This document shows, one piece after another, positions 1-8,074 of a stretch of DNA of 64,000 bases. The stretch covers positions 1 to 64,000 of the forward strand of contig PDPE01000030.1 of NCBI GenBank assembly GCA_002747395.1, read 5' to 3'. Made by a program: the position numbers and the translations under genes. The notes beneath the pieces were generated by a model that saw only the letters and a list, made by a program, of their open reading frames with translations, had not been told where the DNA came from and did no database searches. Position 1 is the first letter of the stretch, and each line of letters starts with the position of its first letter. Source of the stretch: Pseudomonadota bacterium (GTDB lineage Bacteria > Pseudomonadota > Gammaproteobacteria > Pseudomonadales > Oleiphilaceae).

Positions 1-334
1 GTATGTTTTCATAATAACCTATGCCATTATGTATCTGTTGAAGATATACCTGAACTTTCTGATATAGCAACGGCTGATTGGGATTCTTGCAAAGCGCTAC
101 TACATCGGGATTTTCAGCGATGATTTTTGCCGTTTTAATCTGATGTTCCAGCCAGCTTTCCAGGGCATGGGCAATTTCCCTGCTCGTCGTTATGCCCAGT
201 TCTTTTGCCTGTTTTACACTGTAATCTTTCTCGATTTGATAGATAACCACACAAAAACTTAAAGTGAACAATGCAATGATCGGGAAAATTGACAAGATAT
301 ACTTGGCTGTAATGCTTTTCCTAAGTGTAAACAT
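1..334 (-). CDS. Partial membrane sensor, probably Cache-type chemoreceptor N-terminus
   Basis: The reading frame opens at an ATG (complement of 332-334) with GGAG eight bases upstream and runs off the left edge, leaving 111 residues. Seen: a short basic N-terminus (MFTLRKSITAKY), one hydrophobic helix at about residues 12-34, then a long amphipathic helix containing ALESWLEHQIKTAKIIAENP. That arrangement is typical of the start of a double-Cache extracellular domain in methyl-accepting chemotaxis proteins and other membrane sensors. The ligand domain, HAMP and output module lie outside the window, so chemoreceptor, diguanylate cyclase and kinase all remain possible. It is transcribed away from the following gene. 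Confidence 0.6.
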   Translation of the reverse strand, partial: MFTLRKSITAKYILSIFPIIALFTLSFCVVIYQIEKDYSVKQAKELGITTSREIAHALESWLEHQIKTAKIIAENPDVVALCKNPNQPLLYQKVQVYLQQIHNGIGYYENI

Positions 335-553
335 GACAAATTCTCCAATAGTTTCGGACCGGGAATTGGTCACTTTTGAAATTGATCGCCTTTAAAATTA
401 ATCACTTTCAAAACAGTGGCAGTCCGTATTAAGCCAACATTTCCCGGTACAGGGATATGGGGGGTATAGTAATAGCGTAGTACAAAGGGCCGCACTTTCG
501 TAAACTTTTACTCAACCTTTATCTGAATTTATGTATCAGCCAATCACTGCGAG

Positions 554-593
554 AAACCCGTAGTGATGCCGTCAATGTAAAACGGGTTTTTTT
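554..593 (+). terminator. Hairpin plus T-tract ending exactly at the next start codon
   Basis: AAACCCG (554-560) pairs with CGGGTTT (583-589) around a 22-base loop and is followed by an unbroken T run to 593. The ATG of the reductase gene is the very next base. The hairpin may end an upstream transcript or act as a leader attenuator. It leaves no room for a ribosome-binding site in front of that ATG. Confidence 0.5.
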
Positions 594-1367
594 ATGACTG
601 TCGATAAACTGGCTGCCGCCTTTGCCACTCTGGAACCCATTCATCCCCGCTGCCAGGCTGAAGTTGGCCAACCTGACTCGGCAGGCTGGGTAGATGGCGA
701 TGCCCTGCGCGATGCCGAAAGTGGCGAATTCAATCGGCTGTTAAAAACCATTGGCATCAATTTGAACACTGAACGAAGAAAAGTGATTGCAGCCTGCTTT
801 GCGTTGCGTTTCGGCTGGTTATCAGGTATTGCATTCGGGCCGTTTCTGATTAATGAGACTGTCCCCGATGTCCGGCTTTGTAATTTATCTCTAAAATTCA
901 GTAAAAAAGCACTGTTTGAAAAAGCGGCACTGCACCGCCTGCAAGTGTTTGACAAAGGTGAACCGTGGCAACCTCCGATCCATCAGCTCCAGGCGGCACT
1001 GATTATGCAAGCACAACCCGTAGTAAATGCACTGCAGCGATGGTCAGAATTTCCCCGGCAGGCAATCTGGGCACAGATCGCTTCTTCCTGGAGCGCACAA
1101 TGCGCACAATTACTACAGGCGCTTGGCCGCGTCGACGAGACCATGCCTTTGCTCAACTCGTTTTTTGCAGAATCGTCTCTACCGACAAAAAGCCTCCCGC
1201 GAATCTACCCCGTAACCTTTGAAGGACACCGCCGCTATTTTCACGAAAGCGCCAGTTGTTGCCTTTATTACAAGGTATCCGGGGGCTATTGTGAAAGCTG
1301 CCCATTGATCGATGAAGATGAACGACTACGCAAAAATAAAGAGTGCTTGCGAAAAACTGTTTTTTAA
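594..1367 (+). CDS. FhuF-like siderophore ferric-iron reductase
   Basis: A 257-residue cytosolic protein of the FhuF/AHA_1954 type, which reduces Fe(III)-siderophore to release iron. The diagnostic part is the C-terminal 2Fe-2S site CCLYYKVSGGYCESCPL, with the family pattern C-C-x10-C-x2-C; the rest is poorly conserved, as usual. Length fits the family. The assigned ATG sits directly on the poly-T end of a terminator-like hairpin and has no Shine-Dalgarno sequence, so translation may start further in, be leaderless, or be lost. No siderophore receptor, permease or biosynthesis gene is nearby, so it is an orphan next to gene fragments. Family assignment is good; present activity is uncertain. 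Confidence 0.72.
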   Translation: MTVDKLAAAFATLEPIHPRCQAEVGQPDSAGWVDGDALRDAESGEFNRLLKTIGINLNTERRKVIAACFALRFGWLSGIAFGPFLINETVPDVRLCNLSLKFSKKALFEKAALHRLQVFDKGEPWQPPIHQLQAALIMQAQPVVNALQRWSEFPRQAIWAQIASSWSAQCAQLLQALGRVDETMPLLNSFFAESSLPTKSLPRIYPVTFEGHRRYFHESASCCLYYKVSGGYCESCPLIDEDERLRKNKECLRKTVF

Positions 1368-1507
1368 TTTTTGTATAAAGAGGTCTCCACAACAACAGAA
1401 ACAAACCCGGGCGGGAAGCACTAAATCTGACCAAATCTGAGTGTGTTATTTTAAGAAGTCGAAAGAACTGTTACACCACAAAAAATTTGGTGCTGCACCG
1501 ACCAGTA

Positions 1508-1687
1508 TCAGCTTTGTTTCATCATTTCATCTTCCTGAAAGCAGGGACGAAGCAAGTCCTGAAACTCATCTGTACTCGGCTTTTTCATGCGCTCAAAGAT
1601 GATATTTTGAACGGCAGCGACATCATTCAGGTTATGATGCAAAGAAAAGGCTGATGGTATAACGTCTCGATCAAGTGTCCGGTTTGA
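1508..1687 (-). pseudogene. Fragment of a DUF445-family membrane protein gene
   Basis: Reading the complement from a stop at 1688-1690 to a TGA at 1508-1510 gives about 59 residues without a start codon, including LDRDVIPSAFSLHHNLNDVA and FERMKKPSTDEFQDLLRP followed by CFQEDE. The run ERM-x5-EF-x2-LLRP-x-FQEDE is the conserved C-terminal signature of DUF445 proteins, normally followed by a final membrane helix that is absent here. This is a decayed tail of a once larger gene. The rest of 1368-1716 holds no recognisable gene. Confidence 0.6.
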
Positions 1688-1716
1688 TCAGATTGCAATA
1701 CTGGTGTGTGGTCTGG

Positions 1717-2091
1717 TTATGTATTTTTACGGGCAACCATGTGCCCACCCAGAATTGCAACAAGCATGACAGTAATATAACCTGGAATGACGTACCACAA
1801 TGGATGAGGTTTCGCGAAAATAAGGCTAAATGCAATACTAATAACACCGAAAATAAAAGAGTTTTTGTATGGAGCCAACTTTCCGTATCTGGCACTGATG
1901 TAGCTCCCAACAAATGTTGCAAACAAACTAACTACCAAACCATAGAGAAAGAAATTTGTTTGTTTTTCGGCGTTTAACATAACTCCTCCTGTCATGGCTT
2001 CGGCAAAAAGTGGAACAGCTGCGATACCGCCAATAACATCCAGTATCAATGCAACGACTATTGCGATGACAAGACCTCTAATACTCACCAT
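1717..2091 (-). CDS. Small integral membrane protein, unknown function
   Basis: A 124-residue protein with four predicted hydrophobic segments at about residues 6-30, 45-68, 79-93 and 98-118, giving a compact four-helix membrane protein. It begins MVSIRGLVIAIVVALILDVI and has no signal peptidase site, cysteine cluster or charged catalytic pattern. I do not recognise the family. It lies between the DUF445 fragment and the IS3 remnant, transcribed leftward, and its upstream region (TTCTCCAATTGG on the plus strand) provides GGAGAA in front of the start. It is probably intact, since the frame is uninterrupted and uses a normal ATG. Confidence 0.5.
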   Translation of the reverse strand: MVSIRGLVIAIVVALILDVIGGIAAVPLFAEAMTGGVMLNAEKQTNFFLYGLVVSLFATFVGSYISARYGKLAPYKNSFIFGVISIAFSLIFAKPHPLWYVIPGYITVMLVAILGGHMVARKNT

Positions 2092-2198
2092 TTACATAAT
2101 TCTCCAATTGGACGCACAAAGTCTCGGATCAGTGGATATCGTGATCCCCGAAATCGAGACCAAGAGTTAAAACAGCAACGCTGTTGAAAGGTGAGAGC

Positions 2199-2480
2199 AT
2201 GAAACGCAACTCATTTAAATCAGAGTTTAAAACAAAAATAGCCGTTGAAACTATCAAGGGCAAGCGAACGGTGAATGAAATTGCCACAGAGTTTGAGGCA
2301 TACCCCGGCCAGGTCAATACCTGGAAGAATCAACTATTGGAGTCTTCTACAGTTGTATTCGGCAGTTGCAAAAGTAGTTGCAAGAGTAGTTACAAGAAAA
2401 GACAGCAATACGATTTTGAGAAGGGAAAGTTGTGCAAGGTTATCGTAAGCTCACAGCAGGTCAGAGAAAACAGGTCTTGA
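2199..2480 (+). pseudogene. Remnant of an IS3-family transposase OrfA
   Basis: The first 50 residues (MKRNSFKSEFKTKIAVETIK, then GKRTVNEIATEF and PGQVNTWKNQLLE) match the helix-turn-helix start of IS3-family OrfA proteins (HTH_Tnp_1). After the residues SSTVVFGS the frame passes into a Ser/Cys/Lys stretch made by three copies of a 12-base unit (about 2362-2397) and loses resemblance to OrfA. No OrfB with a DDE domain follows, and I see no convincing terminal inverted repeats. It is a dead insertion-sequence fragment. Confidence 0.65.
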
Positions 2481-2537
2481 CAAAAGGATTCACTGAGATT
2501 ATTTAATCACGAGAGTACATTTGTCTGGATCACCAAT

Positions 2538-2681
2538 ATGAATCTTTTAATGCTGTTAGCCATCTGCCTGTTAATTCTCTTTACCATCATCGGTGTGAGA
2601 GTCTACGTTAACCAGAGGCGCTCATGGAGGGAAATTGAAATAAAAGCAGGCCAATCAGGCATCAGAGGACTTGACGAGTAA
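2538..2681 (+). CDS. Putative 47-residue single-helix membrane peptide
   Basis: An ATG at 2538 opens a 47-codon frame: a strongly hydrophobic N-terminal helix (MNLLMLLAICLLILFTIIGV) followed by a basic and polar tail (VYVNQRRSWREIEIKAG). Composition and topology are those of a real small membrane protein, but the ribosome site is weak (GGAT about ten bases upstream) and I know no family for it. It stands alone between the IS remnant and the DUF2069 gene. It could be a chance frame. Confidence 0.35.
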   Translation: MNLLMLLAICLLILFTIIGVRVYVNQRRSWREIEIKAGQSGIRGLDE

Positions 2682-2845
2682 AGTTACTACAAAAAATTAC
2701 TACAACCTGACGGCCTCAAATCGAGGTCTTTTTCTTATTGGGCGGCTATGGCGATCCGTGAAATATGAGGAAATCTACCCGGAGAGAAATACGCCAAACA
2801 CCCAACCTTTAAATCTGAAATTACGCTACTACCGGAAATCTCACC

Positions 2846-3229
2846 ATGCCATCGCCACTACAAACCAAAGCAAACATTGCCAGATACCTGTCACTTTTCG
2901 GTTATGCCCTGCTGATACTGTTCCTTGTTTTTACCACTTTCGATGGCAGTGTCCCTCCAGGTGCATCAAAAGGAGTTGTACTTGGCGTCAAGCTGATACC
3001 ACTACTGATACTGCTGCCGGGGCTCATTAAACACAGCACACGCGCTCACATCTGGCTGTGCTTTATTGTCCTGCTTTATTTTACCCAGGCATCCGTCCAA
3101 TTCTACCTGACAGAGTGGTCTGTACAGCCTATGCTATATTCATTCTTGACCGCTACGATATTCATTTGCTCAATGCTCTATGTAAACTGGCAAAACAAGG
3201 CCAGGCGAGACAAGGCACCCAAAGGTTAA
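2846..3229 (+). CDS. DUF2069 inner-membrane protein
   Basis: A 127-residue protein with four hydrophobic segments, about residues 13-32, 43-60, 67-86 and 93-113, and a basic C-terminus. Length, topology and the pattern LLILFLVFTTFDGS ... PLLILLPGLIKHSTRAHIWL ... YVNW fit DUF2069, a conserved gammaproteobacterial membrane family of unknown function often found near wrbA. That neighbour is missing here. It ends 48 bases before the secretion-type ATPase gene, so both may share a transcript. No catalytic residues can be named. Confidence 0.72.
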   Translation: MPSPLQTKANIARYLSLFGYALLILFLVFTTFDGSVPPGASKGVVLGVKLIPLLILLPGLIKHSTRAHIWLCFIVLLYFTQASVQFYLTEWSVQPMLYSFLTATIFICSMLYVNWQNKARRDKAPKG

Positions 3230-3277
3230 ACCGTAAACGGCAAGCACCCGAACCCCGCATCAGGAGCCGACACGATA

Positions 3278-5038
3278 ATGAAGCAAGCTGTTGACCGGCA
3301 AAACTCCAAACTCTCGGTTGCAGATATCGCCCGCCGCCTGGAAGAGGATGGTGTAATCAGCGCGAATGACAAAACCGGGCTGCTTATCACCGACAGTGTC
3401 GGGGGCAAACAACACCCGTTGATCACTATTGCCCGAAAACAGCTCAAACACAAGGCAAGCGGAAAAACTGTCAATATGGACATGCTGGTGGACTGGCTTT
3501 CAGGCTGGGCCCGTCAACCTGTCTATCGTATTGACCCACTCAAAGTTGACGCTCACCAGGTTGCAGAAGTCATGTCCTTTGCCTTTGCGCAGCGTCACGA
3601 TATTCTGGCAGTGGAAGTTCGACCGGATTACGTCACCATCGTCAGCGCCCAGCCTTTTTACACGGCATGGGAAGAAGACCTGCATCATGTATTGAAGAAG
3701 GAAATTCGGCGCGCCATCGCAGACCCGGAGGAAATCAGCCGTTTTACCGTTGAGTTCTACCAACTGGCCAGGTCTGTCAACCAGGCGGCAATCAGCGAAA
3801 AATCGAACAGGGGGCAAAACTTTGAACAGATGATGGAGCTGGGTGCCAGCGGCAACCATGATGCCAATGATCAGCACATTGTCAAAATTGTCGACTGGTT
3901 ACTCCAGTATGCTTACGAACAAAGAGCCAGCGACATTCATATAGAGCCCCGGAGGGAGATATCCCAGGTCAGATTCCGCATCGACGGTCATTTGCATAAC
4001 GTGTACGAGCTCCCCTTCAGTGTCGGGCTGGCCGTTGTGAGTCGTCTGAAAATCCTTGGCCGCCTGAACATTGCAGAAAAAAGAAAACCCCAGGATGGCC
4101 GGATAAAAACCAGAAACCCGAACTCCCAGGAAGTAGAGCTTCGCCTGTCAACCCTGCCAACAGTGTTTGGCGAAAAGCTGGTCATGCGAATCTTCGACCC
4201 CGAAGTACTGTGCCGAAGTTTTAAAGACCTCGGATTCAGTCACGAAGATGAAAACAAATGGAATCATATCGTCCAGGCGCCACACGGAATTGTACTCGTC
4301 ACCGGGCCAACAGGATCAGGCAAAACCACGACGCTCTATTCATCGCTGAAGCAACTGGCCAGCCCGGAAGTCAATATCTGCACCATCGAAGACCCGATAG
4401 AAATGGTTGAACCCGCATTCAATCAAATGCAGGTACAAAGCAATATTGATGTAACTTTCGCATCCGGTGTCAAAGCCCTGCTGCGCCAGGACCCTGACAT
4501 CATTATGGTCGGCGAAATCAGAGACCTGGAAACCGCCGAGATGGCGACACAGGCCGCCCTGACCGGGCATCTGGTTTTCTCCACACTGCATACCAACGAT
4601 ACCGCAAGCGCACTCACCCGGCTTGTTGAACTGGGCGTCGCACCCTACATTATCCGAGCCACCCTGCGCGGTATTATGGCTCAACGACTGGTCAGAAAAC
4701 TATGCCCGTCCTGCAAACAGGAAACCACCCTGTCTGAAGACAACTGGTTAAGCCTGACCTACCCCTGGAAAGCATCGCCACCAAAAAATCCGTGCAAGGC
4801 CACAGGCTGCCTTGAATGCAGAAATACAGGGTTCAAGGGCAGACTGGGCCTGTATGAAATTCTGACCATCGACGATAGCCTGAAAGAAATGCTGTCTGAA
4901 AACATGAACCTGAAAGAGATACGAAAATTTGCGGTTCAAAATGGTATGCGCAGCCTCAGACTCAGCGGCGCACAGAAAATATCCAGCGGGCTCACCACAA
5001 CAGAAGAAGTAATCAGGGTCACAGCATCCGGATGGTAA
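3278..5038 (+). CDS. GspE/PilB-type secretion or pilus ATPase (orphan)
   Basis: A 586-residue hexameric ATPase of the type II secretion/type IV pilus assembly class, which powers pseudopilin or pilin polymerisation at the inner membrane. Seen: an N-terminal segment resembling the MshEN/GspE-N region (1-170), the N2 region with QRHD and DIHIEPR, Walker A GPTGSGKTT at 343-351 (Lys349), an Asp box, Walker B PDIIMVGEIRD near 405-415, the His box FSTLHTNDT, and a zinc-binding C-x2-C ... C-x4-C-x2-C group at about 476-514 that ends in GLYEIL. AGGAG lies upstream of the ATG. No pilin, platform protein, prepilin peptidase or secretin gene is in the window, so its partner machine is elsewhere or it has another role. 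Confidence 0.88.
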   Translation: MKQAVDRQNSKLSVADIARRLEEDGVISANDKTGLLITDSVGGKQHPLITIARKQLKHKASGKTVNMDMLVDWLSGWARQPVYRIDPLKVDAHQVAEVMSFAFAQRHDILAVEVRPDYVTIVSAQPFYTAWEEDLHHVLKKEIRRAIADPEEISRFTVEFYQLARSVNQAAISEKSNRGQNFEQMMELGASGNHDANDQHIVKIVDWLLQYAYEQRASDIHIEPRREISQVRFRIDGHLHNVYELPFSVGLAVVSRLKILGRLNIAEKRKPQDGRIKTRNPNSQEVELRLSTLPTVFGEKLVMRIFDPEVLCRSFKDLGFSHEDENKWNHIVQAPHGIVLVTGPTGSGKTTTLYSSLKQLASPEVNICTIEDPIEMVEPAFNQMQVQSNIDVTFASGVKALLRQDPDIIMVGEIRDLETAEMATQAALTGHLVFSTLHTNDTASALTRLVELGVAPYIIRATLRGIMAQRLVRKLCPSCKQETTLSEDNWLSLTYPWKASPPKNPCKATGCLECRNTGFKGRLGLYEILTIDDSLKEMLSENMNLKEIRKFAVQNGMRSLRLSGAQKISSGLTTTEEVIRVTASGW

Positions 5039-5060
5039 CAAGAAGGTAACCCTGGTAACA

Positions 5061-5090
5061 TTGAGCCAACAGCAGCAATCCTGCTATATT
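5061..5090 (+). promoter_or_regulatory. Candidate sigma-70 promoter for the LolA-like gene
   Basis: TTGAGC (5061-5066) and TATATT (5085-5090) are separated by 18 bases and lie 61 bases upstream of the start at 5151. The match to TTGACA/TATAAT is 4 of 6 and 5 of 6. This is a reading by eye only. Confidence 0.4.
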
Positions 5091-5150
5091 GCACATCGGG
5101 CTGGAAGAAGCCTGCCAAGCTGAATACAACACATGTAACGGAGTCCGTTT

Positions 5151-5984
5151 ATGATAGTGCAACGCCAGATAGCCCAATACCAGGCAGCACGATGCCAGAT
5201 AAAAAAAATGCTTGTCTCTCTTGTCGCATTTTTTACCCTCTTTTCCGGCTCTGTGATGGCTCAGTCTGCCACGGAAAAAGGACTCGCCATTGCCAGAGAG
5301 GCTGACAAAAGAGATTCCGGCTGGAAAGACAGCTCTGCCGACATGAAAATGATTCTGCGAAATAAACGTGGTGACAAAAGTGTTCGCATTCTTCGCATCA
5401 AGGGTTTTGAAATGCAGGATGACGGAAACAAAAGCATGACTATTTTCGACCAGCCTGCCGATGTGAGAGGCACAGCCCTGTTAACCTACGCTCACAAGGT
5501 GGATGATGATGACCAATGGCTGTACCTGCCCGCATTGAAACGGGTAAAACGCATCGCCTCAAAAAATAAATCCGGCCCCTTTATGGGAAGCGAGTTTTCG
5601 TTTGAGGATCTGGCCGGAGCCGAAGTGGAAAAGTACACCTACAAGTATTTGCGAGATGAAAAATGCGGCGACCTGATGTGCTTTGTGGTGGAAAGCTATC
5701 CGGTCGATAAAAACTCGGGGTATACCCGCCAGGTGGCCTGGATAGACCAAAAAGAATACCGCACCCATAAAGTCGAGTTTTATGATCGCAAAAAATCGCT
5801 ATTAAAAACCCTGAAGATGTATATGTACAAGAAATACAAAAACAAATTCTGGCGAGCCCACAAAAACGTCATGGTCAATCACCAGACAGGCAAAAGTACG
5901 GATCTGATCATGGCCAACTTTAGATTTATGACCGGATTAGAGGAGAAAGACTTCAGCAAAAACAGCCTGAAGCGGGCAAGATAA
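5151..5984 (+). CDS. Periplasmic LolA-like outer-membrane lipoprotein-sorting family protein
   Basis: A 277-residue exported protein. The signal peptide is the stretch MLVSLVAFFTLFSGSVMAQS with cleavage likely after VMA; the ATG at 5151 has ACGGAG upstream, but an internal ATG at 5208 would give a more usual signal peptide length. The mature part carries the features of the uncharacterised LolA_like family: an early MKMILRNKRGDKSVR strand pair, DDDQWLYLPALKRVKRIASK, and the conserved FMGSEFSFEDLAGAEVEKYTYK. These proteins usually sit beside an MMPL/RND exporter and are thought to bind a lipid or lipoprotein; no such exporter is next to this copy. Its specific cargo is unknown. Confidence 0.75.
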   Translation: MIVQRQIAQYQAARCQIKKMLVSLVAFFTLFSGSVMAQSATEKGLAIAREADKRDSGWKDSSADMKMILRNKRGDKSVRILRIKGFEMQDDGNKSMTIFDQPADVRGTALLTYAHKVDDDDQWLYLPALKRVKRIASKNKSGPFMGSEFSFEDLAGAEVEKYTYKYLRDEKCGDLMCFVVESYPVDKNSGYTRQVAWIDQKEYRTHKVEFYDRKKSLLKTLKMYMYKKYKNKFWRAHKNVMVNHQTGKSTDLIMANFRFMTGLEEKDFSKNSLKRAR

Positions 5985-6010
5985 AGGCTGCTACCATTCT
6001 CTGCCCAAAC

Positions 6011-6035
6011 AAAAAGGCGTACTTCCCGCCTTTTT
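6011..6035 (+). terminator. Rho-independent terminator after the LolA-like gene
   Basis: AAAAAGGCG (6011-6019) pairs with CGCCTTTTT (6027-6035) around the seven-base loop TACTTCC, 26 bases after the stop at 5984. The symmetric A and T runs could stop transcription from either side. Confidence 0.65.
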
Positions 6036-6036
6036 G

Positions 6037-6063
6037 TGCTCTTTATGCTCTTTGTGCTCTCTG
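6037..6063. repeat. Three tandem 9-base units
   Basis: TGCTCTTTA, TGCTCTTTG and TGCTCTCTG follow one another directly behind the terminator. The remainder of 6064-6259 upstream of aceA is AT-rich leader DNA in which I could not settle a promoter. Confidence 0.7.
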
Positions 6064-6259
6064 TATTCTGATTACCTCTTTGCCTCTCTGCGAACTCCCA
6101 ACACCCCCGCCAACATTTTTGTGACTGTTTGCGCAGGAACCCGACCACCATTTATCGGCAACCCCACCACTATTTATACAGAAAATACCGGGAATACCTT
6201 TAACATATTTATTTGTCTATCCAATTCATATAAAATGCTGCGCATCCTAGATACTACAC

Positions 6260-6283
6260 GCCAGTCAGGTTCTTTTGACTGGC
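6260..6283 (+). promoter_or_regulatory. Perfect hairpin in the aceA leader
   Basis: GCCAGTCA (6260-6267) and TGACTGGC (6276-6283) form a perfect 8-bp stem with an eight-base loop, 34 bases before the aceA start. It has no T-tract, so it is not a terminator. It may stabilise the leader mRNA or be a regulator site. Confidence 0.4.
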
Positions 6284-6317
6284 ACTATCCAAATGCTATA
6301 CGCGAGGATTCAACATC

Positions 6318-7910
6318 ATGTCACAATACCAATCAGACATCGAAGCAATTGCCAGTTTAAAAAAAGCTGCAGGTGCGCCATGGGATGCGATCAACCCCGA
6401 GTCAGCGGCACGTATGCGTGCCCAGAACAAGTTTAAAACCGGTCTCGACATCGCCAGGTACACTGCAGACATTATGCGAGCAGACATGGCTGCCTTTGAC
6501 AAAGACAAGACCAAATACACTCAATCTCTGGGTTGCTGGCATGGTTTCGTAGGTCAGCAAAAGCTGATTTCTATCAAGAAGCACTTCGGTAGCACCGAGC
6601 GTCGTTACCTGTACCTTTCCGGCTGGATGGTAGCTGCATTGCGTTCCGATTTCGGCCCTCTGCCTGATCAGTCCATGCATGAAAAGACAGCCGTTGCCTC
6701 ACTGGTTGAAGAACTGTATACCTTCCTGCGTCAGGCTGACGCTCGTGAACTGGGCGGCCTGTTCCGTGAACTGGACAAGGCCCGTGAAGCTGGCGATGCA
6801 GCCAAAGAAGCCGAGATCCAGTCTCAGATCGACAACCACGAAACTCATGTTGTACCTATCATTGCCGACATCGACGCCGGTTTTGGTAACGCAGAAGCCA
6901 CTTACCTGATGGCCAAGCAAATGATCGAAGCCGGTGCATGCTGCCTGCAGATCGAAAACCAGGTTGCTGATGAAAAGCAATGTGGTCACCAGGACGGTAA
7001 AGTCACGGTTCCACACGCTGATTTCCACAGCAAGCTGCGCGCCCTCCGTTACGCTTTCCTTGAACTGGGTGTTGATAACGGCCTTATCGTTGCTCGTACC
7101 GACTCTGAAGGTGCCGGCCTGACCAAAGAAATCGCTGTTGTCAAAGAGCCAGGCGACCAGGGTGACGTGTACAATTCTTACCTGGACGTTGAAGAAATCG
7201 ACGTCGCTGACATGGCTGAAGGCGATGTATGCTTCAACCGTAACGGCAAGCTGGTACGACCCAAGCGTCTGCCTTCCGGTCTGTACCAGTTCCGTCCGGG
7301 CACAGGGCATGAGCGTTGCGTATTCGATTGTATCGAAGCGATCAATGCCGGTGCTGACCTGCTCTGGATTGAAACTGCAGTTCCGACTGTACATGAAATC
7401 AAGGGTATGATGGACGAAGTTCGCAAGGTTCACCCTGATGCGAAACTGGTTTACAACAACTCTCCATCGTTCAACTGGACATTGAACTTCCGTCAGCAAA
7501 CCTACGATGCATGGAAAGCAGAAGGCAAGGACGTTTCTGGCTATGACCGCGACAACCTGATGTCTGCCGAATACGATGATTCGGAACTGTCAGCAGCGGC
7601 TGATGCCCGTGTCAGAACCTTCCAGGCTGATACTTCACGTGAAGCGAACGTATTCCACCACCTGATCACTCTGCCTACTTATCACACAACTGCATTGTCT
7701 GTTGATAATCTGGCGAAAGAGTACTTCGGTGACCAGGGTATGCTGGGTTATGTTGCTGGCGTTCAGCGTAAGGAAATCCGTCAGGGTATCGCTTGCGTCA
7801 AGCACCAGAACATGGCCGGTTCCGACCTTGGTGACGACCACAAAGAGTACTATGCCGGTGAAATGGCGCTTAAGGCCGGTGGAGCCAAGAACACTTCCAA
7901 CCAGTTCTGA
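6318..7910 (+). CDS. aceA: Isocitrate lyase, long Pseudomonas-type form
   Basis: A 530-residue cytosolic enzyme that cleaves isocitrate to glyoxylate and succinate, the first step of the glyoxylate bypass needed for growth on acetate, fatty acids or alkanes. It matches the Pseudomonas-type isocitrate lyase along its length: SLGCWHGFIGQQK-like start region, IADIDAGFGNAEATYLMAKQ, IENQVADEKQCGHQDGKV with catalytic Cys222 in KQCGH, YNNSPSFNW, and LPTYHTTALS. The family around 530 residues differs from the shorter E. coli enzyme by insertions near the middle. Start ATG follows GAGGATTCAACATC. It is monocistronic: hairpin upstream and a strong terminator downstream. Malate synthase is not in the window. 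Confidence 0.97.
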   Translation: MSQYQSDIEAIASLKKAAGAPWDAINPESAARMRAQNKFKTGLDIARYTADIMRADMAAFDKDKTKYTQSLGCWHGFVGQQKLISIKKHFGSTERRYLYLSGWMVAALRSDFGPLPDQSMHEKTAVASLVEELYTFLRQADARELGGLFRELDKAREAGDAAKEAEIQSQIDNHETHVVPIIADIDAGFGNAEATYLMAKQMIEAGACCLQIENQVADEKQCGHQDGKVTVPHADFHSKLRALRYAFLELGVDNGLIVARTDSEGAGLTKEIAVVKEPGDQGDVYNSYLDVEEIDVADMAEGDVCFNRNGKLVRPKRLPSGLYQFRPGTGHERCVFDCIEAINAGADLLWIETAVPTVHEIKGMMDEVRKVHPDAKLVYNNSPSFNWTLNFRQQTYDAWKAEGKDVSGYDRDNLMSAEYDDSELSAAADARVRTFQADTSREANVFHHLITLPTYHTTALSVDNLAKEYFGDQGMLGYVAGVQRKEIRQGIACVKHQNMAGSDLGDDHKEYYAGEMALKAGGAKNTSNQF

Positions 7911-7961
7911 CCGGTTGCAAGGCCACCCGTCACCCTTGAAGGATGGCCGAAGTGCAATTTT

Positions 7962-7993
7962 AAAAAGCGACCTCTAACCGGGTCGCTTTTTTT
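7962..7993 (+). terminator. Rho-independent terminator of aceA
   Basis: AAAAAGCGACC (7962-7972) pairs with GGTCGCTTTTT (7981-7991) around an eight-base loop and continues as seven T. It lies 52 bases after the aceA stop. Confidence 0.88.
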
Positions 7994-8074
7994 GTTCTGC
8001 AACACAATTAAACCACTCCTGCATTCAGGTCTGATTTACACCATCATTGATTACACAGACATAAGAGTAAAACA

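Noticed and set aside
2100..2198. Terminal inverted repeat of the IS3 remnant
   Set aside because: CCCCGAAATCGAGACC is suggestive, but no matching right end was found downstream.
6699..7499. Long open frame on the minus strand inside aceA
   Set aside because: It is the mirror of a highly expressed, strongly codon-biased gene; no family resemblance and no ribosome site.
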